A DNA stretch of 64,000 nt from Bacillota bacterium (GTDB taxonomy: Bacteria; Bacillota; Clostridia; TANB77; CAG-465), in NCBI GenBank assembly GCA_023460515.1, contig JAEWPS010000045.1, forward strand, positions 1 to 64,000, given 5' to 3'. Both the position numbers and the translations under genes were made by a program. Positions 28,562 through 36,972 of this stretch are shown in pieces. Each line of letters starts with the position of its first letter. The stretch's first letter is position 1. The notes below the pieces were generated by a model. The model had not been told where the DNA came from. It searched no databases and saw nothing but the letters and a program-made list of their open reading frames with translations.

Positions 28562-30052
28562 ATGGAGGAGAATGTACAAAGGGTATTTTCTATAATGGTA
28601 GCAGTAATAGTTTTTTTTCTATTACCAATGTATGTTGCATTTGAAAAAAAAGACGATGTTGCATATGCTCTTGCCGTTAGAATAACATCTGAACTTACTG
28701 AAAATATAAAAAATAATGGTTATATATCTAAAAAAATGTATGATGAATATTTGTCTAAAATGGCAGTAACAGGAAATTCATATGAGATTAAACTTGAACA
28801 TAAATCATATAAATATAATCCTGTTATTTGTTCTTATTCAGATGCCACTTATACAAAATTATTAGAAACTTTTGAATATGATATATATAAAGGGCAATAC
28901 TTAACTGGAACTATTATATATAATGGAAATGCATATGGAAACTTAGTTTTATCATATTCTAAGAGTGAAGAAGTATACACAGAAAATCAAATTCTTGATG
29001 TATTATCACAAGAAAATAACATTGTATACACTGGAATGGCTAAAGAAGTTTACCAAAATGTTGGTTTAAATAGTATTCCACTTAATCCAAATCTATATGC
29101 ATCAGGTACATTAGGGTCTATATATACGATGAATAAAGGTGATTCATTTGCAATAAGAGTTAGAAATACTAATACAACTGTTGCTGAAATATTTTTTAAT
29201 GCATTAACACTTGGTATGACAGCAAAACCAGTTCCTAGAGTATATGTTAATTATGGATGCACAATTCAAAATGAGAAATATAAGACATGGGTACTTGCAA
29301 ATAGTGGATACACAGGAAATTTAGAAGAAATAACAATTGCCGAGACAGGAAGATACCTATTAGAGGTATGGGGAGCAAGTGGTGGAGGTAATGATCCATC
29401 TAGTACTGTATTAGGAAGTCGTGGCGGTAAAGGTGGATATTCAAAAGGTATAATACAATTAACAAAAGGTACAAAACTATATGCTTACGTTGGCGGTAAA
29501 GGTGTTGGTTCTTCTGGCGGATTTAATGGCGGCGGTGATGGTGGACCAGCTGGAAACGGTGGCGGTGGAGCAACAGATATAAGGCTTGTTGGTGGAGTTT
29601 GGAATAATCCTGCATCACTTGCCTCTAGAATAATAGTAGCAGGTGGCGGCGGTGGAGCTGACGACACACTAGCTACTGAAGTAGCAGGCGGTGGAAATGA
29701 TGGTTCTGGTGGACATGGTGGAGGAACTAATGGTGGTAGAGGATATATTAACGGTACTGATTCACCAAGTTATTCAGATTTAAATAATGGAAGTCCTGCT
29801 GTTTATGTATCTCCAGCTTTAGGAGGAAATCAATATGGTGGAAATGGACTTCAATTTGGATATGCACCTCCTCCAACAATAGCTACTGACCTAGGCGGTG
29901 GTGGCGGTGGTTATTACGGTGGAAATCCATCTCTACACTTTAATGGTGGCGGCGGCGGTGGCTCAGGCTATATTGGCGGAGTGACTAGCGGTGAGATGCA
30001 AACTGGAGTAAATAACGGAAACGGATCATATAGAATAACATTTGTAAATTAA
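28562..30052 (+). CDS. Pilin-like protein with glycine-rich (ALK-type) ectodomain
   Basis: This 496-residue protein starts with a membrane helix (about residues 8-26) and a conserved 60-residue stalk (EKKDDVAYALAVRITSELTE, NNGYISKKMYDEYLSKM, TGNSYEI) shared with the gene at 32617. From about residue 250 it has a glycine-rich domain (LLEVWGASGGG, GGKGGYSKGIIQLTKGTKLY, GGGATDIRLVGG, RIIVAGGGGGAD) that matches the glycine-rich domain family named after the ALK receptor. Such domains occur in bacterial adhesins. It follows a pilin-like gene by 14 bases. It is probably a tip or surface adhesin subunit of the pilus. Confidence 0.65.
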   Translation: MEENVQRVFSIMVAVIVFFLLPMYVAFEKKDDVAYALAVRITSELTENIKNNGYISKKMYDEYLSKMAVTGNSYEIKLEHKSYKYNPVICSYSDATYTKLLETFEYDIYKGQYLTGTIIYNGNAYGNLVLSYSKSEEVYTENQILDVLSQENNIVYTGMAKEVYQNVGLNSIPLNPNLYASGTLGSIYTMNKGDSFAIRVRNTNTTVAEIFFNALTLGMTAKPVPRVYVNYGCTIQNEKYKTWVLANSGYTGNLEEITIAETGRYLLEVWGASGGGNDPSSTVLGSRGGKGGYSKGIIQLTKGTKLYAYVGGKGVGSSGGFNGGGDGGPAGNGGGGATDIRLVGGVWNNPASLASRIIVAGGGGGADDTLATEVAGGGNDGSGGHGGGTNGGRGYINGTDSPSYSDLNNGSPAVYVSPALGGNQYGGNGLQFGYAPPPTIATDLGGGGGGYYGGNPSLHFNGGGGGGSGYIGGVTSGEMQTGVNNGNGSYRITFVN

Positions 30053-30070
30053 AAAAGGAAGTGATTTAAA

Positions 30071-30466
30071 GTGGATTTTTTATCAGCAAAAGCATTAAAT
30101 ATAGCTGTAGGAATAGCTATATCTTTAACAATTACATCAGCTATATTATTTACTTTAAGTCAGATAACTTTATTATATCAAGATGTATATAATACTGATG
30201 TTAGCATAAAAAAACAGTTTACTGAATTTGCGATGTATGATGGCACAACAATGACTGGACTTGAAATGTATAATACAGCAAATAGATATAAAGGTAGTAA
30301 CAAGGTTAATGTAAGAAATCACATATCTGGAGCTAGTAATATTAATACACAAGCTTGGCTTTATGGATATAACGGTAATAGCAGTTTTTACACTAGTGAT
30401 TTATACAAAGTTAGTTACACTACTGATAATAATGGCATAGTTACAATATTTTTTGATGGAAGGTGA
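30071..30466 (+). CDS. Minor pilin-like protein
   Basis: This 131-residue protein starts at GTG 30071, with AAAAAAGGAAG 10 bases upstream. An N-terminal hydrophobic helix (about residues 9-30, NIAVGIAISLTITSAILFTL) is followed by a small soluble domain (FTEFAMYDGTTMTGLEMYNT). It resembles the gene at 28110 in length, topology and position before a large ectodomain protein, suggesting an ancestral duplication of a two-gene unit. No homologue of known function is recognised. Confidence 0.6.
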   Translation: MDFLSAKALNIAVGIAISLTITSAILFTLSQITLLYQDVYNTDVSIKKQFTEFAMYDGTTMTGLEMYNTANRYKGSNKVNVRNHISGASNINTQAWLYGYNGNSSFYTSDLYKVSYTTDNNGIVTIFFDGR

Positions 30467-30475
30467 GAATAACAT

Positions 30476-32599
30476 ATGGAGGATTCAGGATATAACAGTT
30501 TAATGTTAGGTGTATACGTATTCATATTTTTGATTGCAACAAGTTTAACTGTATACTTGTTTTCAACAACAGTTACAGTTGCAGATAAAGCATTTGAATA
30601 TGGAAAAGTAACAACTGGTGATAGTGTAATAGAGACAACTTCTGCTCCAAAATATAGTATAATTACAGGTGCAGAATTATTAACATATTACTATAATTAT
30701 AAGTCACCAGATAAATATGGTACAGCCAATACACCTAATTATGATTTTAGTAATATAAATGATGTAGGTATTGATATAAATAGGTCATATGCATTAATAT
30801 ATGAATCTGCGAATACTGGTTCAAATCCAGTTATAACAGTAAGAGATATAACACCAGAGGTTGGAACCCCAACTTCAGGTGAGATAATACCTATAAACAA
30901 TCAACCTTCAGATCCAACTATTATTACATACCCTAATACAGACTCAAGAGTAATGCCTAATACTGTAGTTGAAATGGAAGCTCATTCTTATGTAAATGTT
31001 TCATTTGCAACTAATGTTATAGTTAAATATTATTGGAGAATTGACTATAGTCCAGAGGATGGTAGACCGGATTTCACTGCTACTACTACTGGACAAAAAG
31101 GGGAATTAACAGAATTAGCATATGGAAATGTATTGAAATTTGTTGACGGTACAAATAGAGTATACGTTACATCTGAAGATGCATTTGGAAATAAGTCAAA
31201 TACAATAAGTAAAGAAATTAAAGTAGGATACAATGATCCAGTTATAAATTATGTAAAAGAAATGGATAATAAAGTAATAAATTATGGAGCTGTAGATATG
31301 GATTCTCCAACAGGAGCTTCATTAAGATTTATTACAGATGCAACATCAAAAAATCCAGGTGGATTTATACAAAAATATGATTGGACACTAAATGGCACAT
31401 TAGTACAAAGTGGTGCTAGTGAGAGACTTATAAGAAGTTTTGCTCCAGGTAGTTATTCTTTAACAATCAAAGTATATGACTCAATAAAAGGTACAGCAGA
31501 AACTACTTTTGCCTTTACAGTTAATAAAATACCAACTCCTACAATAATATGTAGTAATACAGCTATTACAACAAATCGTACACTTGCTATTACAGACAGT
31601 ACTGTAAATCTTACATTTAACTCATCGACTGAAGCAAAATATGATGTTGTAAGATATGTATGGAATGTTGATGGAACAGTATATAATGCCTATGTACCTA
31701 ATGGTATAAATCTAAATTATGGAATAGGAACTCATACAGTAAGTGTATATGCAGTTAACTCAGCAGGATTAACTTCAGATACAAGAACATTAACGTTCAC
31801 AATTACTCAAGACTTCGTACCATTTGAGCAGGAATATTATTCAAACGGAAGTTATCATACAGTTACATTACCAGCAGGAAAATATGTGTTTGAAACATGG
31901 GGAGCTCGTGGTGGTAATGGATCTGGTGGATATGGTGGATATTCTACCGGTCAATTAAATATATCATCAAGTACTACATTCTATATTTATGTAGGATCAA
32001 GTGCGGGATATAATGGTGGCGGAAACTCAATGTTATCATATTCTAAAGGTGGCGGAGCTACAGATATAAGATTAAATAATGGTGCATGGAGTGATGCTAT
32101 TTCACTTAGATCAAGAATTATTGTTGCCGGCGGCGGCGGCGGAAATGGTGGAAATAGTACATCTTGTGCAGGCGGAAGTTCAGGTGGATTGTATGGATAT
32201 ACAGGTGGAGATTTATACGGAAATCCAGGGACTGGAGCAGGACAAACTTATGGTGGATCAGCGGGAAGGTTATATGCATATGGAGCTACAAATGGTTCGT
32301 TCGGAATAGGTGGAAATGCAGAAACTGCATCTAATACTAGTGCTGGTGCCGGTGGTGGTGGATACTACGGTGGCGGCGGCGGATCAAGTGATTATTCGAA
32401 TTACAACGATTTAGATGATTCAGGTGGTGGTGGTGGTTCATCATTCATATCTGGATATCCAGGTTGTGATGCTGTAAATGCATCTGGTATTCATACTGGT
32501 CAAGCAAGCCATTATTCAGGATTAACATTTATTAATGCATCTATGACAGCTGGATATAATTCTGGCGAAGGAAAAGCTAAAATAACTCGTGTAAGATAA
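30476..32599 (+). CDS. Pilin-like protein with Ig/PKD-like and glycine-rich domains
   Basis: This 707-residue protein has an N-terminal helix (about residues 9-30, LMLGVYVFIFLIATSLTVYL) and a stalk (YSIITGAELLTYYYNYKSPD). Two or three Ig/PKD-like beta domains (about residues 140-450; for example IQKYDWTLNGTLVQSGASER, YGIGTHTVSVYAVNSAGLTS) lead to a C-terminal glycine-rich ALK-type domain (KYVFETWGARGGNGSGGYGG, GGGATDIRLNNG, RIIVAGGGGGNG). The glycine-rich domain is homologous to that of the gene at 28562. A GGAAGGTGAG site precedes the ATG. It is probably a large exposed adhesin of the pilus. Confidence 0.65.
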   Translation: MEDSGYNSLMLGVYVFIFLIATSLTVYLFSTTVTVADKAFEYGKVTTGDSVIETTSAPKYSIITGAELLTYYYNYKSPDKYGTANTPNYDFSNINDVGIDINRSYALIYESANTGSNPVITVRDITPEVGTPTSGEIIPINNQPSDPTIITYPNTDSRVMPNTVVEMEAHSYVNVSFATNVIVKYYWRIDYSPEDGRPDFTATTTGQKGELTELAYGNVLKFVDGTNRVYVTSEDAFGNKSNTISKEIKVGYNDPVINYVKEMDNKVINYGAVDMDSPTGASLRFITDATSKNPGGFIQKYDWTLNGTLVQSGASERLIRSFAPGSYSLTIKVYDSIKGTAETTFAFTVNKIPTPTIICSNTAITTNRTLAITDSTVNLTFNSSTEAKYDVVRYVWNVDGTVYNAYVPNGINLNYGIGTHTVSVYAVNSAGLTSDTRTLTFTITQDFVPFEQEYYSNGSYHTVTLPAGKYVFETWGARGGNGSGGYGGYSTGQLNISSSTTFYIYVGSSAGYNGGGNSMLSYSKGGGATDIRLNNGAWSDAISLRSRIIVAGGGGGNGGNSTSCAGGSSGGLYGYTGGDLYGNPGTGAGQTYGGSAGRLYAYGATNGSFGIGGNAETASNTSAGAGGGGYYGGGGGSSDYSNYNDLDDSGGGGGSSFISGYPGCDAVNASGIHTGQASHYSGLTFINASMTAGYNSGEGKAKITRVR

Positions 32600-32616
32600 T
32601 TGAAAAGGAGGTAAAT

Positions 32617-34176
32617 ATGCAAGACAACTTAAGTATTATAATAACTATGATTATATTTGTAACATTAGTAGTAATATTTCCTTTATATAATCTGTTTGAG
32701 AGACAAGATGATATGTCATATACGCTTGCTTTGAAAGCAACTACTACTTTTGTAGATGAAATTAGAAATAATGGTTATATAGATCAAAATAGCTATAATG
32801 ATTTTATATCACAATTAGGTAATACTGGTAATTCATATGACATAGAAATTGAAGCACATAGAAAAACATTAATTGCTGATGAAAATAATCCAGGAGAATT
32901 CCTTGAACAATATAAAATAGATTATAACGATGATATACTAAACGTGATAAATACAGGAACAACTAATATAAGTGGAAAATTATTAAAAGATAATGCATAT
33001 TTACTAAATAAAGATGACCAAATATATGTAAAACTTAAAAATTCAACTACAACTATGGCTGGTGCGGTATTTAATGCTATAATTCCAACTGCTAAAAAAG
33101 AAAGAATAGTTGTAAATTATGGTGGTGTAATAAAAAACAGTTCATGGGACAAAGTTGAAAGTACAATACATTCATTTACAACTAGACCATCAGCTCCTGT
33201 TATAAGTAGAAACGGAGTTACAATTTCAGGTGGTAGTGCAACAGTAGAAGCAGGTGTTAGTGTAGACCTTTCAGCTTTATCTACACCGTCAGATTGGTGG
33301 AAGAGAATTGTAAGTTACGTTTGGACCTTTCAATATGCAGATGGAAGAGTTGAAAATGTGACTACACCTGCAACAGGTACAGCTCCTAATCTTGTAGGTG
33401 CAATAACTAGAAGTTTTCCAGTGCAAACTCCAAGTACAGTAAGTGTTTATGCAGTAGATAACTATGGAGAGACTTCTAATTTAGCTTCTGCAACGATACA
33501 CACATATTCATATGGGCCTACAAAACCTACTTTAACTTCAAATCCAGATACAATAAATAACAATGTAATTATACCAGTAGCTGGTGGGACAAGAATAAAC
33601 TTTACAGCATATTCAACTGTAAATAGTACTTGGAAGGTTATATCTAAGTATGTATGGACAATTCAAAATGGTGGAGGTACACCATACGTAAGAGAAACAA
33701 CAACTGGAAGTTTAAGTGAAGTATTTAATAATGGTGTTGGTTCAGTTACAGTTTATGCTGTAGATAGTGCTGGATTAGAATCTGCAAAAACAGGTACAGC
33801 ATTTTCAGTTATGAATAACTTTGCACAACAAGCAATATCTTCAGTTGGTTTAGCAACAATAGACTCTATTGTAATAAATGGAGCAACAGTTGCAGGATAT
33901 TCGTTTGAAGTTGGTGTATCTTCAGGACATAGTGGAAATGACTGGTGGAGAATACAAGGATTAACTACTGGTGGAGTTTGGGAAAGTGTTAGACCAGGTG
34001 GATCTGTAGATTCATATGTAAGTGTAAGCAATGGTGTTTCAACTGGACAAGTATCACTTGCAGATCAAAGTAGGTATGTACAACTTAGATTCCAATATAG
34101 CGTAGATAGCGGACATGCTGGTTGTTTAACAAGTGGTTCATATATAAAATATAGTGTTCAATATAAATTTAATTAA
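32617..34176 (+). CDS. Pilin-like protein with PKD-like domains
   Basis: This 519-residue protein starts with a membrane helix (about residues 6-26). The stalk ERQDDMSYTLALKATTTFVD, RNNGYIDQNSYNDFISQLG, TGNSYDI is the same one as in the gene at 28562. PKD/Ig-like repeats follow (about residues 190-400; ISKYVWTIQNGGG, GVGSVTVYAVDSAGLES), and the C-terminal beta domain has no recognised family. An AAAAGGAGG site precedes the ATG. It differs from the 28562 product in having no glycine-rich domain, so the two are related subunits with different tips. Confidence 0.6.
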   Translation: MQDNLSIIITMIIFVTLVVIFPLYNLFERQDDMSYTLALKATTTFVDEIRNNGYIDQNSYNDFISQLGNTGNSYDIEIEAHRKTLIADENNPGEFLEQYKIDYNDDILNVINTGTTNISGKLLKDNAYLLNKDDQIYVKLKNSTTTMAGAVFNAIIPTAKKERIVVNYGGVIKNSSWDKVESTIHSFTTRPSAPVISRNGVTISGGSATVEAGVSVDLSALSTPSDWWKRIVSYVWTFQYADGRVENVTTPATGTAPNLVGAITRSFPVQTPSTVSVYAVDNYGETSNLASATIHTYSYGPTKPTLTSNPDTINNNVIIPVAGGTRINFTAYSTVNSTWKVISKYVWTIQNGGGTPYVRETTTGSLSEVFNNGVGSVTVYAVDSAGLESAKTGTAFSVMNNFAQQAISSVGLATIDSIVINGATVAGYSFEVGVSSGHSGNDWWRIQGLTTGGVWESVRPGGSVDSYVSVSNGVSTGQVSLADQSRYVQLRFQYSVDSGHAGCLTSGSYIKYSVQYKFN

Positions 34177-34202
34177 GTAATTTAACAAGAGAAGGTGAAT
34201 GA

Positions 34203-35381
34203 ATGAAAATAACGGATTTTGCTCTTATATTTATAGGTATAGTACTTCCAATAATTATAGTAGTGTATGTAAATGTATCATTTACAATTAAAGCAGTAGA
34301 AGAAGAAATGTATTATCAAAAATTGATAGATTCAGCTTTGCTAGACTCAGCACAAAGAATGAAAGAAGTTGAAAGTGAAGATCCAGAAAACGATTATGGA
34401 TATTCAGGTGAATTAAATAATAAAGTCAGTGTAAATGCACAAGTAGCAGTAGATACATTCTTTAGTTCGATGTCTAATAACTTTGCAATAAAAGGTAATA
34501 AAAACGCAGAATTATTTCTTAAATATTTTGTACCGGCAATAGCTGTAATAGATTATAATGGAGTATATATATCTTCTATTGAAGAATTTCAAAAAGATGG
34601 TAAAACCGTAATTGATCATGTTGTTAAACCAAAAAGATATTTTTCATATACATATGGAATAGATAATGGTAGTAATATAGTAACAAATTTGAATTTAATA
34701 CAAACAAATTCAAATCAAAATGGATTTTCAATACATACAGTTGAATTTACTATGGATGATTATGTTATGCATAGAGGTAAGAAAAATGTGGGATATAATT
34801 CAATTACTTATGGTTCGAAAGGTTTTTATATAGCAGATACTAAAAATAATTCGGATTTATATGATGGTAATCTTGCATTACAAATACCAATACAGAATCT
34901 ATTAAAACAAAAAAGAAAAGAGGTTATAATAGAGGTTATTACTAATGAATTAAGTTTTGCGGTTAATAAACATAATCATTATGCAAGATTAGCAGGTATA
35001 AACTATGCATTTTCGTTTCCATTTACTACAAAAGATGAAATGTATAGATATGTAGAAGATATTGGGGTTTTAGCATTTGTTCAAGGTATATCGGTTGGAA
35101 ATAAATATTTAAATTATAAATCATATGGTGGTTCTAGTCTAGAACTTGCAACTAAATATTACGTTAGTACGCCAAATGCATCGACTGGTTCTAAATATAT
35201 AAGAAATTTATATCATAAAGATATTAATTGTCCTGAATATAAAGTTTCTAATAAGGATAATATAACACCTGAATTTGTAAATACAAAACAACAAGCTGCT
35301 TCACTTAAAGCATCTATTACAAATGGTGGAGTAAGTTCATATGTACAAGGTTTCTATCCTTGTCCGTTATGTAGACCATAA
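34203..35381 (+). CDS. Membrane-anchored protein with C-terminal Ada-like Cys/His motif
   Basis: This 392-residue protein has one N-terminal helix (about residues 6-27, FALIFIGIVLPIIIVVYVNV) and then a long alpha/beta exported region of unknown family. The last 60 residues (YHKDINCPEYKV, then about 40 residues, GFYPCPLCRP) follow the pattern of the zinc-binding domain of Ada proteins, with His and Cys, an alanine-containing helix, then CxxC. It is the last gene of the pilus operon and is followed by a strong terminator. It may be a TadE/TadG-like pseudopilin, but that is not demonstrable from sequence alone. Confidence 0.55.
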   Translation: MKITDFALIFIGIVLPIIIVVYVNVSFTIKAVEEEMYYQKLIDSALLDSAQRMKEVESEDPENDYGYSGELNNKVSVNAQVAVDTFFSSMSNNFAIKGNKNAELFLKYFVPAIAVIDYNGVYISSIEEFQKDGKTVIDHVVKPKRYFSYTYGIDNGSNIVTNLNLIQTNSNQNGFSIHTVEFTMDDYVMHRGKKNVGYNSITYGSKGFYIADTKNNSDLYDGNLALQIPIQNLLKQKRKEVIIEVITNELSFAVNKHNHYARLAGINYAFSFPFTTKDEMYRYVEDIGVLAFVQGISVGNKYLNYKSYGGSSLELATKYYVSTPNASTGSKYIRNLYHKDINCPEYKVSNKDNITPEFVNTKQQAASLKASITNGGVSSYVQGFYPCPLCRP

Positions 35382-35404
35382 AAGTATATATTAAAAAAAT
35401 TAAT

Positions 35405-35442
35405 AAAAAACGTTAAGATAATAGAATATCTTAACGTTTTTT
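35405..35442 (+). terminator. Strong terminator ending the pilus operon
   Basis: A 16-bp perfect stem (aaaaaacgttaagata / tatcttaacgtttttt) encloses a 6-base loop, followed by more T. Confidence 0.9.
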
Positions 35443-35547
35443 ATTTTTACAATAAACACATTTATATAAAAAATATTTAAATAGAATATAAATACAAAAT
35501 TTGTAAATACTAATTGTAATAATAGCGTTAATGGAGGTATTTATTAA

Positions 35548-36972
35548 ATGGAAAGTAATGATAAAAAAGAAAGTAAAAACAATAAATTTAATTTATTTAC
35601 CAAAATTAATATTTTCGAATTTAAAAAAAACAATAAAACTAATAAAAATAAAGAGCTAAAAGATAATCAAAAAAAGAATATTTTTCTTAACAAAAGTTTG
35701 ATTTATATTATAGTTACTATTTCTATTTTAGTTATACTTGCTACATTTTCAACTGTTGTTTATATAAAAAATTTAAAATATAAGTCGTATATAAAGTATG
35801 AAGATAAAATGAAAATATATGGATTTGATTCTATGTATGATAATAAAAGCGCTAAAACAGATGAATTAGTTACAAAAACTGAAGCATTAAAAATTTTACT
35901 ATCAGCAGTGTTTAATACTAGCGATATATCTAATTTTGCACTAAATAGTAACGAATATCCCGATGCAATTTGGGTAGATTACGCAAAATCTAGTGGAATT
36001 ACAAACGAAGATATAAACAAGGATAATTATTGGAATAATGCAAAATATATTGATGTAATTGTATATTTTGAAAACAGCAAAGTTAAGATATTGAAAGAAA
36101 AAATTGCAGATACTGAGTCAAAAATAGAGGATATTAATAAATACACATTAGCTGAGCAAACAGCAATTAAAGATATGATAGCAAGTCAAATTATATTTTT
36201 ATATTCTAATAATGTAAACGGCAGTGAGAAAATATTCAAAGGTCAGCTTAATGAATTGGTTATTAATTTTGTAGAAAAATATAACACTATTACTATGAAT
36301 AGAGAAAAAATAAATGTTAATCCAGAAAAGTTTCCATCGAATGCCAAGGATTTTCCATATACATTAGCAAATATAGATAAAAGTGTATATGAAAAAACTT
36401 TTAATACACAATATTCAAGTGAAGCTATGCTACCAGTTGAATTATTTAGATATAAGAAAGAAGAATATTCACAAATACAAAGATTTGCAGAAGAATATTT
36501 TAATGCAGTGTTAAATGTAAATTATAATACCATTACCGAAGATGGTTTTAAAACAAAATTATCTGAATATCTAATTTATAAACCTAATGATTATGCTGTA
36601 AAAAGATATATTGAAAATGTTAAGACGAATGAAATTATTATTGAGGGAGCAGCAAAAGTCCAATTTCCTGTAATTTATTCGGATGGAATTTCATACAGAG
36701 TAAGAATTAGAATAACATTTGATATTAAAAACTCCAAAACAAAAGATAATTTAATATATTTAGATTATATAAATGGACTTAAAAAGACATATGAAGCAAA
36801 TAAATATGATTTAATAATTGATTACTACATGACAAATGCAATAGATAATTCAAATATATATATGAAAGAAGTGGATTTATATGGCTCAATATTAGATAAC
36901 AAAATAAGCAAAATTACCCAAGAAGTAGATAAAGAAAACTATTTTAAGGAGGGTGAAGATGCAAACAGTTAA
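35548..36972 (+). CDS. Membrane-anchored SLH-like protein, copy 1
   Basis: This 474-residue protein has a Lys/Asn-rich cytoplasmic tail (about residues 1-50), one membrane helix (about 51-74) and an outside region with SLH-like repeats. These include KYEDKMKIYGFDSMYDNKSA, VTKTEALKILLSAVFN, IEDINKYTLAEQTAIKDMIA, and GQLNELVINFVEKYNTI. A conserved C-terminal domain with YSDGISYRVRIRITFDIKNS follows. Close relatives lie at 41240 and 47100. It overlaps the giant exported protein downstream by 14 bases. SLH domains normally bind pyruvylated wall glycans, so this may be a membrane anchor or docking factor for its partner. Confidence 0.65.
   Translation: MESNDKKESKNNKFNLFTKINIFEFKKNNKTNKNKELKDNQKKNIFLNKSLIYIIVTISILVILATFSTVVYIKNLKYKSYIKYEDKMKIYGFDSMYDNKSAKTDELVTKTEALKILLSAVFNTSDISNFALNSNEYPDAIWVDYAKSSGITNEDINKDNYWNNAKYIDVIVYFENSKVKILKEKIADTESKIEDINKYTLAEQTAIKDMIASQIIFLYSNNVNGSEKIFKGQLNELVINFVEKYNTITMNREKINVNPEKFPSNAKDFPYTLANIDKSVYEKTFNTQYSSEAMLPVELFRYKKEEYSQIQRFAEEYFNAVLNVNYNTITEDGFKTKLSEYLIYKPNDYAVKRYIENVKTNEIIIEGAAKVQFPVIYSDGISYRVRIRITFDIKNSKTKDNLIYLDYINGLKKTYEANKYDLIIDYYMTNAIDNSNIYMKEVDLYGSILDNKISKITQEVDKENYFKEGEDANS

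Noticed and set aside
29485..29667. Proline-rich minus-strand ORF
   Set aside because: It is the antisense shadow of the glycine-rich repeats in the gene at 28562 and has no ribosome site of its own.
32079..32309. Plus-strand overlapping ORF within the glycine-rich domain of the gene at 30476
   Set aside because: It lies in another frame of a real, longer gene, has low complexity and has no ribosome site.
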